From contig DASROJ010000377.1 in NCBI GenBank assembly GCA_035646975.1, positions 1 to 7,725 on the forward strand: DNA of 7,725 nucleotides. The letters are read 5' to 3'. This stretch comes from DASROJ01 sp035646975. GTDB taxonomy: Bacteria > Acidobacteriota > Polarisedimenticolia > JACPZX01 > DASXTC01. Of this stretch, positions 1-6,469 are shown piece by piece. The first letter of the stretch is position 1; the number at the start of each line of letters is the position of its first letter. The notes below the pieces were generated by a model that saw nothing but the letters and a program-made list of their open reading frames with translations, was not told where the DNA came from and did not search any database. Made by a program: the position numbers and the translations under genes.

Positions 1-1
1 G

Positions 2-1951
2 GGGTGGGGCGACTTCCACGCGATGCTGCTGACCGTTCGTGCGGAAGACGCGCTGGTGGCCGCCAACGCCGGCTGGAACGGCGTCTACGCGCTGGCCTCC
101 TACGTCACCGGCGGCGGCTCCAACGGCCCGTTGCCGAACACCGGCTACTACTTCGGCATCCGGCGATATCCCTACTCGACCGACCTGACGAAGAACCCGC
201 TGACCTTCAGGCACATCGCCAACGGCGTGCCGCTTCCTTCGGGGCCACCGGTGTCGTTCGGCGCCGATGGGCTGGGCAACTCCGAAGTCCACAGCACCGG
301 AGAAGTGTGGACCTCGATGCTCTGGGAGTGCTACGCGGGTCTGCTGCGCGATACGCTGGGCGGCCCCCCGCGGCTGAGCTTCAACCAGGCGCGCGATCGG
401 ATGCGCGCCTACCTGGTGGCGGCCTACAAGGCGACACCCAACGCTCCGACGATTCTCGAAGCGCGCGATGCGGTGCTTGCCACCGCCGCCGCGGCCGACC
501 CGAACGACTATGTCGTGTTCTGGAAGGCGTTCGCCAGGCGCGGCGCCGGATTCGGCGCCATCGCGCCCAACCGGAACTCCACGGGCAACGTGGATCTGAC
601 CGAGAGCTATCAGCCGGGTGTCGACCTCGTCATGACCGCCGCGACGCTGAGCGATGACGTGATCTACTGCGACAACGATGGCGTGCTCGACAACACCGAG
701 ACGGGGCACCTGACCATCACCCTCCAGAACACTGGCGCCGGCTCGTACGGCTCCACCACGGCGACGATCACCTCCACCAACCCGAACGTCTCGTTTCCGG
801 GCGGCAACACGGTGGGCTTCCCTGCTGTGGGCCCCAGCGGAACGACCTCGACCACCGTCAACGTGGCGCTCAACGGGGTGGCGAGCGTGCAGCAGCTCGA
901 TTTCCAGATCTCGTTCAACGACCCCGGCTTCGTGGCGCCCGGCCCCCGCAGCGTGTCGTTTTCATCCCGTGGAAATCTCGACGACGTGGCCGGGCAGACG
1001 GCCGCGGATGACGCCGAGAGCTCCGCGCCGCGCTGGACCATCACGGGCAACGGATCGCTCAGCCCGCTCGGTCCCTGGAGGCGCCAGACGATCGCGTCCA
1101 ACGATCATCTCTGGCACGGGCCCGATCCCACGGCGGCCTCGGATCAGTACCTGGTCTCGCCGCTGCTGCACGTTGCGCCGACGGGAAGCTTCAGCTTCAC
1201 CTTCAGGCACAGGTACTACTTCGAGTACACCGCGGGCCCACCGATCGTCAATTTCGACGGCGGTGTGATCGAAATCAGCACCAACGGCGGGTCCTCATGG
1301 ACCGACATCGGGGCCTCGGCCGCGCCGGGGTACGTCGGCCTGCTCTCCACCGGCGGAAGCAACCCGCTCGGGGGCCGCAGCGCCTACACGCAGATCAGCC
1401 CGGGGTACCCGGCCTTCATCACCACCACGGTGAGTCTCGGCACCGCCTTCCAGGGGCAGAACGTGATGGTCCGCTTCCGCATCGGTGCCGACGTCGCCGG
1501 CGACGACCCGGGTTGGGACATCGACGACATCGCCTTCGGCAACGTCACCAGCCTCCCGTTCAACGCGCTGGTCGCCGATCGCGCCCTGTGCGTGGACAGC
1601 GATGGCGACGCCTTCATCGATCGCAACGACTGCGCTCCATTCAACGCCGGTGTCTGGGCCGCGCCCACCGAGGCGTCGAACCTCGATCTGGACGGCTCGG
1701 GTGGCCTGTCCTGGAGCGCTCCGTCCCTGCCCGGCGCCACCAGCATCGCCTACGACCTGTTGCGCAGCAATGCTGCCTCGACCTTCGCGAGCGCGACCTG
1801 CGTGGAGTCCAACGGCACTGACCTCGTCGCGCTCGACCCCTCCTCTCCGGGGACGATCTATTACTACCTGGTGAGGTCGGAAAACGGCTGCGGCGGCAAC
1901 CTCGGGACCGACTCGGCGGGAACGCCGCGGACCGGAGCGAGCTGTCCCTAG
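2..1951 (+). CDS. Secreted M36 (fungalysin-type) zinc metallopeptidase, C-terminal 649 residues; 5' end lies outside the window
   Basis: Partial gene, open from base 2; the first seven codons read GWGDFHA and TAG ends it at 1949-1951. GWGDF matches the M36 motif GEGW(S/G)DF that follows the HExxH helix. Base 1 (g) fits the last base of the zinc-ligand Glu codon, so HExxH and that Glu lie just upstream. Numbering visible residues from base 2, VHSTGEVWTSMLWE (96-109) is the conserved M36 block carrying the catalytic His (H97, like thermolysin His231). The catalytic domain ends near 200. After it I see a CARDB-like beta-sandwich (about 207-322), a MAM/immune-inhibitor-A-like sandwich (about 325-515, with IEISTNGGSSW and GWDIDDIAFG), a DSDGD-type metal-binding loop (531-546), and a fibronectin-III-like domain ending in Cys-Pro. 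The role inferred is extracellular protein degradation. The family call is firm; the accessory-domain names are approximate. Confidence 0.88.
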   Translation, partial: GWGDFHAMLLTVRAEDALVAANAGWNGVYALASYVTGGGSNGPLPNTGYYFGIRRYPYSTDLTKNPLTFRHIANGVPLPSGPPVSFGADGLGNSEVHSTGEVWTSMLWECYAGLLRDTLGGPPRLSFNQARDRMRAYLVAAYKATPNAPTILEARDAVLATAAAADPNDYVVFWKAFARRGAGFGAIAPNRNSTGNVDLTESYQPGVDLVMTAATLSDDVIYCDNDGVLDNTETGHLTITLQNTGAGSYGSTTATITSTNPNVSFPGGNTVGFPAVGPSGTTSTTVNVALNGVASVQQLDFQISFNDPGFVAPGPRSVSFSSRGNLDDVAGQTAADDAESSAPRWTITGNGSLSPLGPWRRQTIASNDHLWHGPDPTAASDQYLVSPLLHVAPTGSFSFTFRHRYYFEYTAGPPIVNFDGGVIEISTNGGSSWTDIGASAAPGYVGLLSTGGSNPLGGRSAYTQISPGYPAFITTTVSLGTAFQGQNVMVRFRIGADVAGDDPGWDIDDIAFGNVTSLPFNALVADRALCVDSDGDAFIDRNDCAPFNAGVWAAPTEASNLDLDGSGGLSWSAPSLPGATSIAYDLLRSNAASTFASATCVESNGTDLVALDPSSPGTIYYYLVRSENGCGGNLGTDSAGTPRTGASCP

Positions 1952-1970
1952 GCCTCAATGACAGGAAGCA

Positions 1971-1990
1971 GTCCGGGACATTCCTCGGAC
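1971..1990 (+). terminator. Weak hairpin after the peptidase gene
   Basis: GTCCGGG pairs with CCTCGGAC (7 bp including one G-U wobble, loop about 6 nt), beginning 19 nt after the TAG stop. No T-run follows, so it is not a canonical intrinsic terminator. It could be a Rho-assisted 3' end or chance. Confidence 0.3.
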
Positions 1991-2188
1991 ACTCCTGGCC
2001 CTCCTCATAGGCTTTATGTATCCGGTTGTCCTGATCATGATTGCAATGAATCCGGGCACTTCGAGGGTCGTGCGGCGGCCCGCGCCACACAGGTCCTAAT
2101 CTCTTTGGACTGAACGGCTTTTCGCATTTCCCCCCGAATGGTCGCATCGCTCCCCCTTTGGAACGACTCTTGCTTTGCTCAAGGGTAC

Positions 2189-2242
2189 CCCCCCGGGCCG
2201 CCGGGCCTTGACATGGACCCGGCGGCCCTCTGATCCGGGGGG
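2189..2242 (+). promoter_or_regulatory. Large GC-rich stem-loop upstream of the barrel gene
   Basis: GGGCCGCCGGG (2195-2205) is the exact reverse complement of CCCGGCGGCCC (2218-2228), an uninterrupted 11-bp GC stem around a 12-nt loop. CC/GG inside the loop can extend it past one bulged A. Outside it, six Cs (2189-2194) can pair with six Gs (2237-2242) across an 8-nt bulge. It ends 34 nt before the chosen ATG, so it may sit in the 5' untranslated leader or terminate upstream transcription. No T-run follows. The structure is visible directly; the role is inferred. Confidence 0.5.
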
Positions 2243-2262
2243 CACGTCGATGCAACGTCCAC

Positions 2263-2270
2263 GGGGGGGG
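2263..2270 (+). promoter_or_regulatory. G8 tract acting as ribosome-binding site for the barrel gene
   Basis: Eight Gs end 6 nt before ATG 2277, a suitable Shine-Dalgarno distance. The same tract directly abuts ATG 2271, which is too close, so 2277 is preferred as the start. A homopolymer of this length in a ribosome site is also prone to slippage. Confidence 0.5.
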
Positions 2271-2276
2271 ATGCGA

Positions 2277-3407
2277 ATGATCAGCTCACGCGCGATATCC
2301 AGGGTGCTGCTGTTGTCCGCCATCGGACTGACGGCATCGCTCATCAGCTCCGGGCAGGCCTGGGCCCAGGGGTGAGTGCTCATCAGACAGAACGCGCCCG
2401 TGTTCGGCGCGTCCGGCAACATCCTTCCTGAGCCCGGCGACCTGGACTTCACGGTCTCCTATCGCGGGCTTCATTCCGACAATCATTACAATGGCACGAT
2501 CGCACAAAAGCAGCGGCAGGAGCTCGGCACCTACGTCGTCAACAATCAGCAGGTGCTCGACCTGTACGGCAGCTACGCCGCAACGAAAAGGCTCTCCTTC
2601 TCCCTGAGCGTTCCCTACATCGAGGCGTCGTGGTCGGTTCCCACGCCGATCTCCACGGTCGGCCCGCGAGCCGAACAGAACGGCAAGGGGCTCGGCGATG
2701 TGATCCTGTCCGGCGGCGTCTGGCTGTTCGATCCCGAGAAACACAAGACCGGAAACTTCTCCGTCACCGTGGGATGCAAGGCCCCCACGGGCGACTACAA
2801 GCAGAAGGATGACTACCCCGATATCATCACGGGGGCGAACAACGTCCCCAAGGTGGTCGACCAGTCGGTGCAGCCCGGCGACGGCGGCTGGGGCATCGTG
2901 CTGGGGCTGCAGGGCTTCAAGATGGTGCAGAAGGTGATCTTCTTCGGCTCGGCCAACTACCTTGCCAATCCGAGAGACACCAATGGCGCGCCGTCGATCA
3001 TCGTCGGGCTCGGCTTCGGGGGCAACCCGGCGTTCGCTGGAATCCTGGAGAATTCGGTGCCCGATTCGTACCTGCTGCGCACCGGGGTGACGTTCCCGAT
3101 CAAGGGAGGACTCTCAGGCAGCCTCGGCTTCCGGATGGAAGGGTTGCCACGCTATGACATCATCGGTGACAGCAACGGCTGGCGTCGACCCGGTTACGAG
3201 ACCTTTATCGAGCCGGGGTTGATCTACTCGACCGGGAACACGACATGGTCGATACATGTGCCGACGGCGCTGGTGCGCAACCGGCAGGCCAACCCGGGCA
3301 CCGGAAACCCGGGGGATGCGACGTTCCCCGACTACATTTTCCTGGCAGGCTACTCGTACCGCTTCCCCGACTTCGGGCATCGGCTCATGAAAGGAAGCGG
3401 CAACTGA
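2277..3407 (+). CDS. Outer-membrane beta-barrel protein with an in-frame TGA at codon 33 (candidate selenoprotein or interrupted gene)
   Basis: Read through, this is 376 codons. Residues 1-30 form a clear Sec signal peptide: R5 and R9, a hydrophobic core V10-I23, and an AWA cleavage site at 28-30. The mature protein would start Q31-G32, then codon 33 is TGA (2373-2375), then VLIRQNAPVFGASG continues in the same frame for 343 codons to TGA 3405-3407. The mature part has many amphipathic, aromatic-bounded strands joined by Gly/Asp/Asn turns, with a likely last strand at 350-363 (FPDYIFLAGYSYRF). This suggests an outer-membrane channel or transporter-like barrel, similar in style to the MetA/phenol-degradation transporter superfamily; the family is not certain and the substrate unknown. 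An automatic caller would start at GTG 2376 and lose the export signal, making an implausible cytoplasmic barrel. Intact barrel coding argues against an old pseudogene. Alternatives are a recent nonsense mutation, a base-call error, stop readthrough, or selenocysteine. Confidence 0.72.
2392..2412 (+). promoter_or_regulatory. Hairpin just after the in-frame TGA, possible bacterial SECIS-like element
   Basis: ACGCGCC (2392-2398) pairs perfectly with GGCGCGT (2406-2412) around the 7-nt loop CGTGTTC. The stem starts 16 nt, and the loop 23 nt, after the TGA, with a G at the second loop position. As I recall the general bacterial SECIS model, a stem-loop inside the reading frame with its loop roughly 16-37 nt after UGA and a G among the first loop bases, this geometry fits. 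It lacks the E. coli fdhF-type GGUC loop. Ala/Pro/Gly codons in high-GC DNA make such stems easily by chance, so this is only a candidate. Confidence 0.25.
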
Positions 3408-3430
3408 TTTCTTCACCCGCTTGAGACACC

Positions 3431-3469
3431 GCGGACTGCCGGCGCGCTCCCCTGGCGCCGGTGGTCCGC
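3431..3469. terminator. Strong 15-bp inverted repeat between convergent genes
   Basis: GCGGAC-TG-CCGGCGC (3431-3445) faces GCGCCGG-TG-GTCCGC (3455-3469) around a 9-nt loop. The two central positions form G-U wobbles in RNA, giving a continuous 15-bp stem. It begins 24 nt after the barrel stop and lies 71 nt beyond the stop of the opposing regulator gene. No T-run follows on either strand, so it is better called a shared 3'-end/stabilising hairpin or non-canonical terminator than a classical intrinsic one. Confidence 0.55.
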
Positions 3470-3539
3470 AATCCCCGTGCGTCCGATGGCACCGGCGGCA
3501 CCGGCGGCACCTGTCACCGTGCCCGCGAGCAAGAGCCGG

Positions 3540-4925
3540 CTAGAGGATCGACAAGTCGGGAGACGTCGGTCCTTCGATCGTCCCTGTCAGGATCCTGAGC
3601 CCTTTTTCGAGCTGGCTCCTCGTTCGGGTGGCCCCCAGGCAGACACGCACCGCTTCGGGCGGATTCCCTCCCACCGCGAACGTCTCCGACGGGCTGACGA
3701 TGACGCCGCGCTGCCATGCCCGGTTGACGAAGCTGGCGGCTTTCCAGGGCTCGGGCAGCCGTAGCCAGACGTGATAGCTGTACGGATGCGTGCTCATGTT
3801 GCCGGCGCCCAGTATCGACACGGCCATCTTCTGACGCTCGGCGGCTTCCGTCCTCTTGCGATCGAGCGAGGCATCCGCGCTGCCATCGCCGATCCAGATC
3901 GACGCGATTTCCGCCATCAACGGCGCCGCCATCCAGGTGGTCGAACGGATTCCCGTGGTGACCCGCTCCACCAGTTTTCCGGGCGACAACAGGTAGGCGA
4001 TGCGCAAACCGGGCGCGACGCTCTTCGACAGGCTCGAGATATAAAACCCGTTGTCGCGCGCAAAGACGCAGAGCGGTCTGGGCCGTTTCGGCGAGAGGAA
4101 GCCATAGATGTCGTCTTCAACGATGATCACGCCGTGCGCCTGCGCGATGGCCGCGATCTTCCGGCGCCGCCCCTCGGGCATCACCGTGGCCGTCGGGTTC
4201 TGGATCGTCGGCGTGCAGTAGAGGACCCGGGGCGCGAGGGCGCGGCACGCCTTGTCGAACGCGTCGGGCCGGATCCCCTCGTCGTCGATGTCGACGCCCC
4301 GAAGCTCGAGGTGCAGCAGGTCACACAGCGTCTTGACACCGGGATAGGTGAGCCGTTCGGTCAGCACCTTGTCTCCGGGGCTCGTCATCGTGGCGAGGAC
4401 GACCGCCATCGCATGCTGCGCGCCGCTGGTGACGAGCACCTGTTCCGGCACGGCATCCAGACCCGCCCGGTTGATCCAGGCAGCCCCCGCGGCACGATGA
4501 CGAGGCGACCCTCCGTGAGGCTGGTACTCCAGCAGACCGGAAAGACCCCGGCGCGTCGAGAGCGCCGCAAGCGTGCCGGCGAGCAGCCGGTCGTCGATGT
4601 CCCCCATCGGAAAGTTCAGGCTCAGATCGATGGGCGCGCCCGGCGCGTCGTCCTGCCGTGAAGGGCGCAGCTCATCCGCGGTGGCTTCCCTCACGAAGGT
4701 GCCCCTGCCGACCTCGCCGCGGATCAGCCCTCGTCGCTGGGCTTCCGCGTAGGCGCGGCTGACCGTCCCCACCGTGACGCCCAGGTGGTCGGCCAGATCC
4801 CGATGGGTGGGCAGCCGCTGTCCGTCTTCGAGCCGGGCGGAGCGGATGTCCTCCGCGAGCGCTTCGGCGATGGCGAGGTATCGCGGCCCCTTCTGCTTGC
4901 GCAACTCTGGTTGCCAGATTGTCAT
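3540..4925 (-). CDS. MocR-family transcriptional regulator (GntR-type winged helix fused to a PLP aminotransferase-like domain)
   Basis: 461 residues from ATG 4925. An N-terminal winged helix-turn-helix (about 12-78; GPRYLAIAEAL, LPTHRDLADHLGVTVGTVSRAY, GRGTF) of GntR type is joined by a linker to a fold-type I aminotransferase domain (about 98-450). The PLP-site residues are all recognisable: N243 (IQNPT), D271 and Y274 (VEDDIYGF), Schiff-base lysine K301 (SLSKSVAPGLRIAY), and C-terminal carboxylate-binding R427. Length and layout are normal for MocR/PdxR-like regulators, which bind PLP or PLP-amino-acid adducts to switch transcription. It is divergent from a decarboxylase-transsulfuration operon, so it probably controls that operon and itself. 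A TTG at 4955 in the same frame could start ten codons earlier, but the family normally starts near MTIWQPEL and the promoter (-10 at 4934-4939) would then lie within the coding sequence. No Shine-Dalgarno precedes 4925; the message looks leaderless. The effector is unknown. Confidence 0.9.
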   Translation of the reverse strand: MTIWQPELRKQKGPRYLAIAEALAEDIRSARLEDGQRLPTHRDLADHLGVTVGTVSRAYAEAQRRGLIRGEVGRGTFVREATADELRPSRQDDAPGAPIDLSLNFPMGDIDDRLLAGTLAALSTRRGLSGLLEYQPHGGSPRHRAAGAAWINRAGLDAVPEQVLVTSGAQHAMAVVLATMTSPGDKVLTERLTYPGVKTLCDLLHLELRGVDIDDEGIRPDAFDKACRALAPRVLYCTPTIQNPTATVMPEGRRRKIAAIAQAHGVIIVEDDIYGFLSPKRPRPLCVFARDNGFYISSLSKSVAPGLRIAYLLSPGKLVERVTTGIRSTTWMAAPLMAEIASIWIGDGSADASLDRKRTEAAERQKMAVSILGAGNMSTHPYSYHVWLRLPEPWKAASFVNRAWQRGVIVSPSETFAVGGNPPEAVRVCLGATRTRSQLEKGLRILTGTIEGPTSPDLSIL

Positions 4926-4933
4926 GGTGACAA

Positions 4934-4962
4934 TATTTACATTGACATCCTTCAATCGTCAA
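4934..4962 (-). promoter_or_regulatory. Promoter for the MocR gene, apparently leaderless
   Basis: On the minus strand, TTGACG (4962-4957) is followed after exactly 17 nt by TAAATA (4939-4934), then 8 nt to ATG 4925. The expected transcription start falls at or within a few bases of the ATG, agreeing with the absence of a ribosome site. The -35 matches 5 of 6 consensus bases, the -10 about 3 of 6. Confidence 0.5.
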
Positions 4963-4969
4963 GTACATT
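4942..4969 (+). promoter_or_regulatory. Distal promoter candidate for the decarboxylase operon
   Basis: A perfect -35 TTGACA (4942-4947) is followed after 16 nt by TACATT (4964-4969), 4 of 6 to the -10 consensus. It overlaps the opposing regulator promoter almost entirely, so the two would exclude each other, as is usual in MocR divergent control regions. Confidence 0.4.
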
Positions 4970-4977
4970 CAAGGCAA

Positions 4978-5006
4978 TTGACCTCGTTATTCTCAGATTG
5001 TATCGA
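4978..5006 (+). promoter_or_regulatory. Proximal promoter for the decarboxylase operon
   Basis: TTGACC (4978-4983), a 17-nt spacer, then TATCGA (5001-5006). Transcription would begin near 5013, giving a very short leader containing the GGGAG ribosome site. The spacing is ideal; the -10 is moderate. Confidence 0.5.
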
Positions 5007-5012
5007 TGCAAT

Positions 5013-5017
5013 GGGAG
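5013..5017 (+). promoter_or_regulatory. Ribosome-binding site deciding the decarboxylase start
   Basis: GGGAG lies 9 nt before ATG 5027. It supports 5027 over the upstream in-frame ATG 5006, which overlaps the -10 box and has no ribosome site. Confidence 0.6.
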
Positions 5018-5026
5018 CACCGACGA

Positions 5027-6424
5027 ATGACCGAGACCCCGCTGCTCAAGAGAGCCCATGACCTGGCGCAGGCTTTCCTGCAAAGCCTCCCCTCCCGGCA
5101 GGTCCGCCCCGCCGCGAGCCTCCAGGCGCTCAGGACGGCGCTCGGCGGCCCGCTGCCCGACCAGGGGGTCGATCCGTCCCTGGTCATCGAGACGCTCGCG
5201 CGGGAAGCCGACGACGGACTGGTCGCCACCGCGGGGCCGCGCTATTTCGGTTTCGTCATCGGTGGCAGCGTTCCGGCCGCGCTCGCCGCAGACTGGCTTT
5301 GCTCCACCTGGGATCAGAACGCAGGCCTCTACGCCACCTCGCCCGCCGCTTCCGTCGTCGAAGAGGTGGCGGCCGGCTGGCTTCTCGAGCTGCTCGGCCT
5401 TCCCCGCGACGCCAGCGTGGGGTTCGTCACCGGCGGGCAGATGGCGAACTTCACCTGTCTGGCCGCAGCGCGCCATGAAGTGCTTCGACGCGCCGGCTGG
5501 GATGTCGAAAGCGATGGCCTCATCGGGGCGCCGCCCGTGAGGATCCTCGTCGGCGAAGAGGCGCACGTGACGGTTCTCTCATCGCTGAGGCTTCTCGGTC
5601 TGGGAGCCGGCACGGCCCGTCGCGTGCAGGCCGACGGGCAGGGGCGCATGAACCCGGTGGCTCTGGAGCGCGCCCTGAAGGAATCCACCGGCCCGACGAT
5701 CGTCTGCGCGCAGGCGGGCAATGTCGACACAGGCGCCTTCGACCCGTTCAGCGTCATCGCCCCGCTGGTGGGCGAGCGCGGAGCCTGGCTGCACGTGGAC
5801 GGCGCCTTCGGGCTCTGGGCCGCCGTCTCGCCGGGGCTCGGCAAGCTCGTTGAGGGCGTCGAGCTGGCCGACTCGTGGTGCACCGACGCGCACAAGTGGC
5901 TCAACGTCCCGTACGATTCAGGTCTGGCAATCGTCGCGCACCCTTCGCCGCATCGTGCCTCGATGACCGCGAAGGCCGCCTACCTCGCACAGAGCGAGGG
6001 CGCCGAGCGCGACCCGTTCGACTGGACACCGGAGTTCTCGCGCCGCGCGCGAGGCTTCCCGGTCTACGCGGCGCTCAAGTCGCTGGGCCGGCGCGGTGTC
6101 GCGGCGATGATCGAGCGATGCTGCGAGCACGCCCGTCGGATGGCCCGCGCGCTGGGCGACTCGCCTTCGGTGGATCTGCTCAACGACGTCGTGCTCAACC
6201 AGGTGCTGTTCCGGGTCAGACCAGCGGCAGGCAGGGATGCGGGTGAGCTGACACGCGCGGTGATCGCGCGCGTGCAACGCGACGGTATCTGCTGGTTGGG
6301 CGGCACGACGCGGCAGGCGGCGCCCGCGATCAGGATTTCGATTTCGAACTGGTCGACGAGCACCGACGATATCGATCGATCGGCCGCCGCGATCCTGGGG
6401 GCGATAGCGGCGGAGAACGGCTGA
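5027..6424 (+). CDS. Group II PLP-dependent amino-acid decarboxylase-like enzyme
   Basis: 465 residues, a normal size for the pyridoxal-dependent decarboxylase family (glutamate, aromatic amino acid, diaminobutyrate and cysteine-sulfinate decarboxylases). Key positions: TGGQMANF (135-142) for the PLP phosphate; H180 (GEEAH), which stacks on the cofactor ring; T235 in GNVDTGAFD; D258 in HVDGAFG, pairing with the pyridine nitrogen; and K290 in TDAHKW, the Schiff-base lysine. All catalytic positions are present, so it should be active. The expected reaction is removal of the alpha-carboxylate from an amino acid to give an amine, in the cytoplasm; some homologues are annotated loosely as aspartate aminotransferase-family and the substrate cannot be read here. 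It is the first gene of an operon, 45 nt ahead of a Cys/Met-metabolism PLP enzyme and divergent from a MocR regulator. A sulfur amino acid or its oxidised form is a plausible but unproven substrate. Confidence 0.85.
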   Translation: MTETPLLKRAHDLAQAFLQSLPSRQVRPAASLQALRTALGGPLPDQGVDPSLVIETLAREADDGLVATAGPRYFGFVIGGSVPAALAADWLCSTWDQNAGLYATSPAASVVEEVAAGWLLELLGLPRDASVGFVTGGQMANFTCLAAARHEVLRRAGWDVESDGLIGAPPVRILVGEEAHVTVLSSLRLLGLGAGTARRVQADGQGRMNPVALERALKESTGPTIVCAQAGNVDTGAFDPFSVIAPLVGERGAWLHVDGAFGLWAAVSPGLGKLVEGVELADSWCTDAHKWLNVPYDSGLAIVAHPSPHRASMTAKAAYLAQSEGAERDPFDWTPEFSRRARGFPVYAALKSLGRRGVAAMIERCCEHARRMARALGDSPSVDLLNDVVLNQVLFRVRPAAGRDAGELTRAVIARVQRDGICWLGGTTRQAAPAIRISISNWSTSTDDIDRSAAAILGAIAAENG

Positions 6425-6454
6425 AGACAGGCAGCGGGTTCAGGCAGGTTTTCT

Positions 6455-6462
6455 GAGGGAGG
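6455..6462 (+). promoter_or_regulatory. Strong ribosome-binding site for the transsulfuration-family gene
   Basis: GAGGGAGG contains GGAGG ending 7 nt before ATG 6470, a near-ideal Shine-Dalgarno. It fixes the start and indicates efficient independent translation within the operon. Confidence 0.7.
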
Positions 6463-6469
6463 CGCGACG

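Larger units (their letters stand above)
1952..2276. other. Non-coding spacer of about 325 bases with several inverted repeats
   Basis: No convincing gene lies here. A short open frame beginning at 2175 only extends the barrel gene upstream and lacks a ribosome site. The stretch holds a weak hairpin after the peptidase stop (1971-1990), a small imperfect stem at about 2165-2185 (ctcttg/caag type), a very strong GC stem at 2195-2228, and a G8 tract just before the barrel gene. Its left half is less GC-rich than the surrounding coding sequence, as expected for regulatory DNA. I found no complete sigma70-type promoter that I would defend. Confidence 0.6.

Noticed and set aside
2208..2236. TTGACA as a -35 box for the barrel gene
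   Set aside because: The hexamer is perfect, but the sequence 17 nt downstream (TGATCC) is a poor -10 and the hexamer lies in the loop of a strong hairpin. Not called as a promoter.
1641..2255. Long minus-strand open frame opposite the end of the peptidase gene
   Set aside because: Its composition (Arg, Pro, Ser and Gly rich) is that of a high-GC shadow frame; it lies antisense to clear coding sequence with no ribosome site or recognisable motif.
2376..3407. Barrel gene starting at GTG 2376, directly after the TGA
   Set aside because: TGAGTG with GGGG just upstream could allow re-initiation, but the product would lack the signal peptide lying in frame immediately before it, which makes no sense for an outer-membrane barrel.
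3490..3510. Tandem repeat of CACCGGCGG
   Set aside because: Only about two and a third copies; too short to be called a repeat element.
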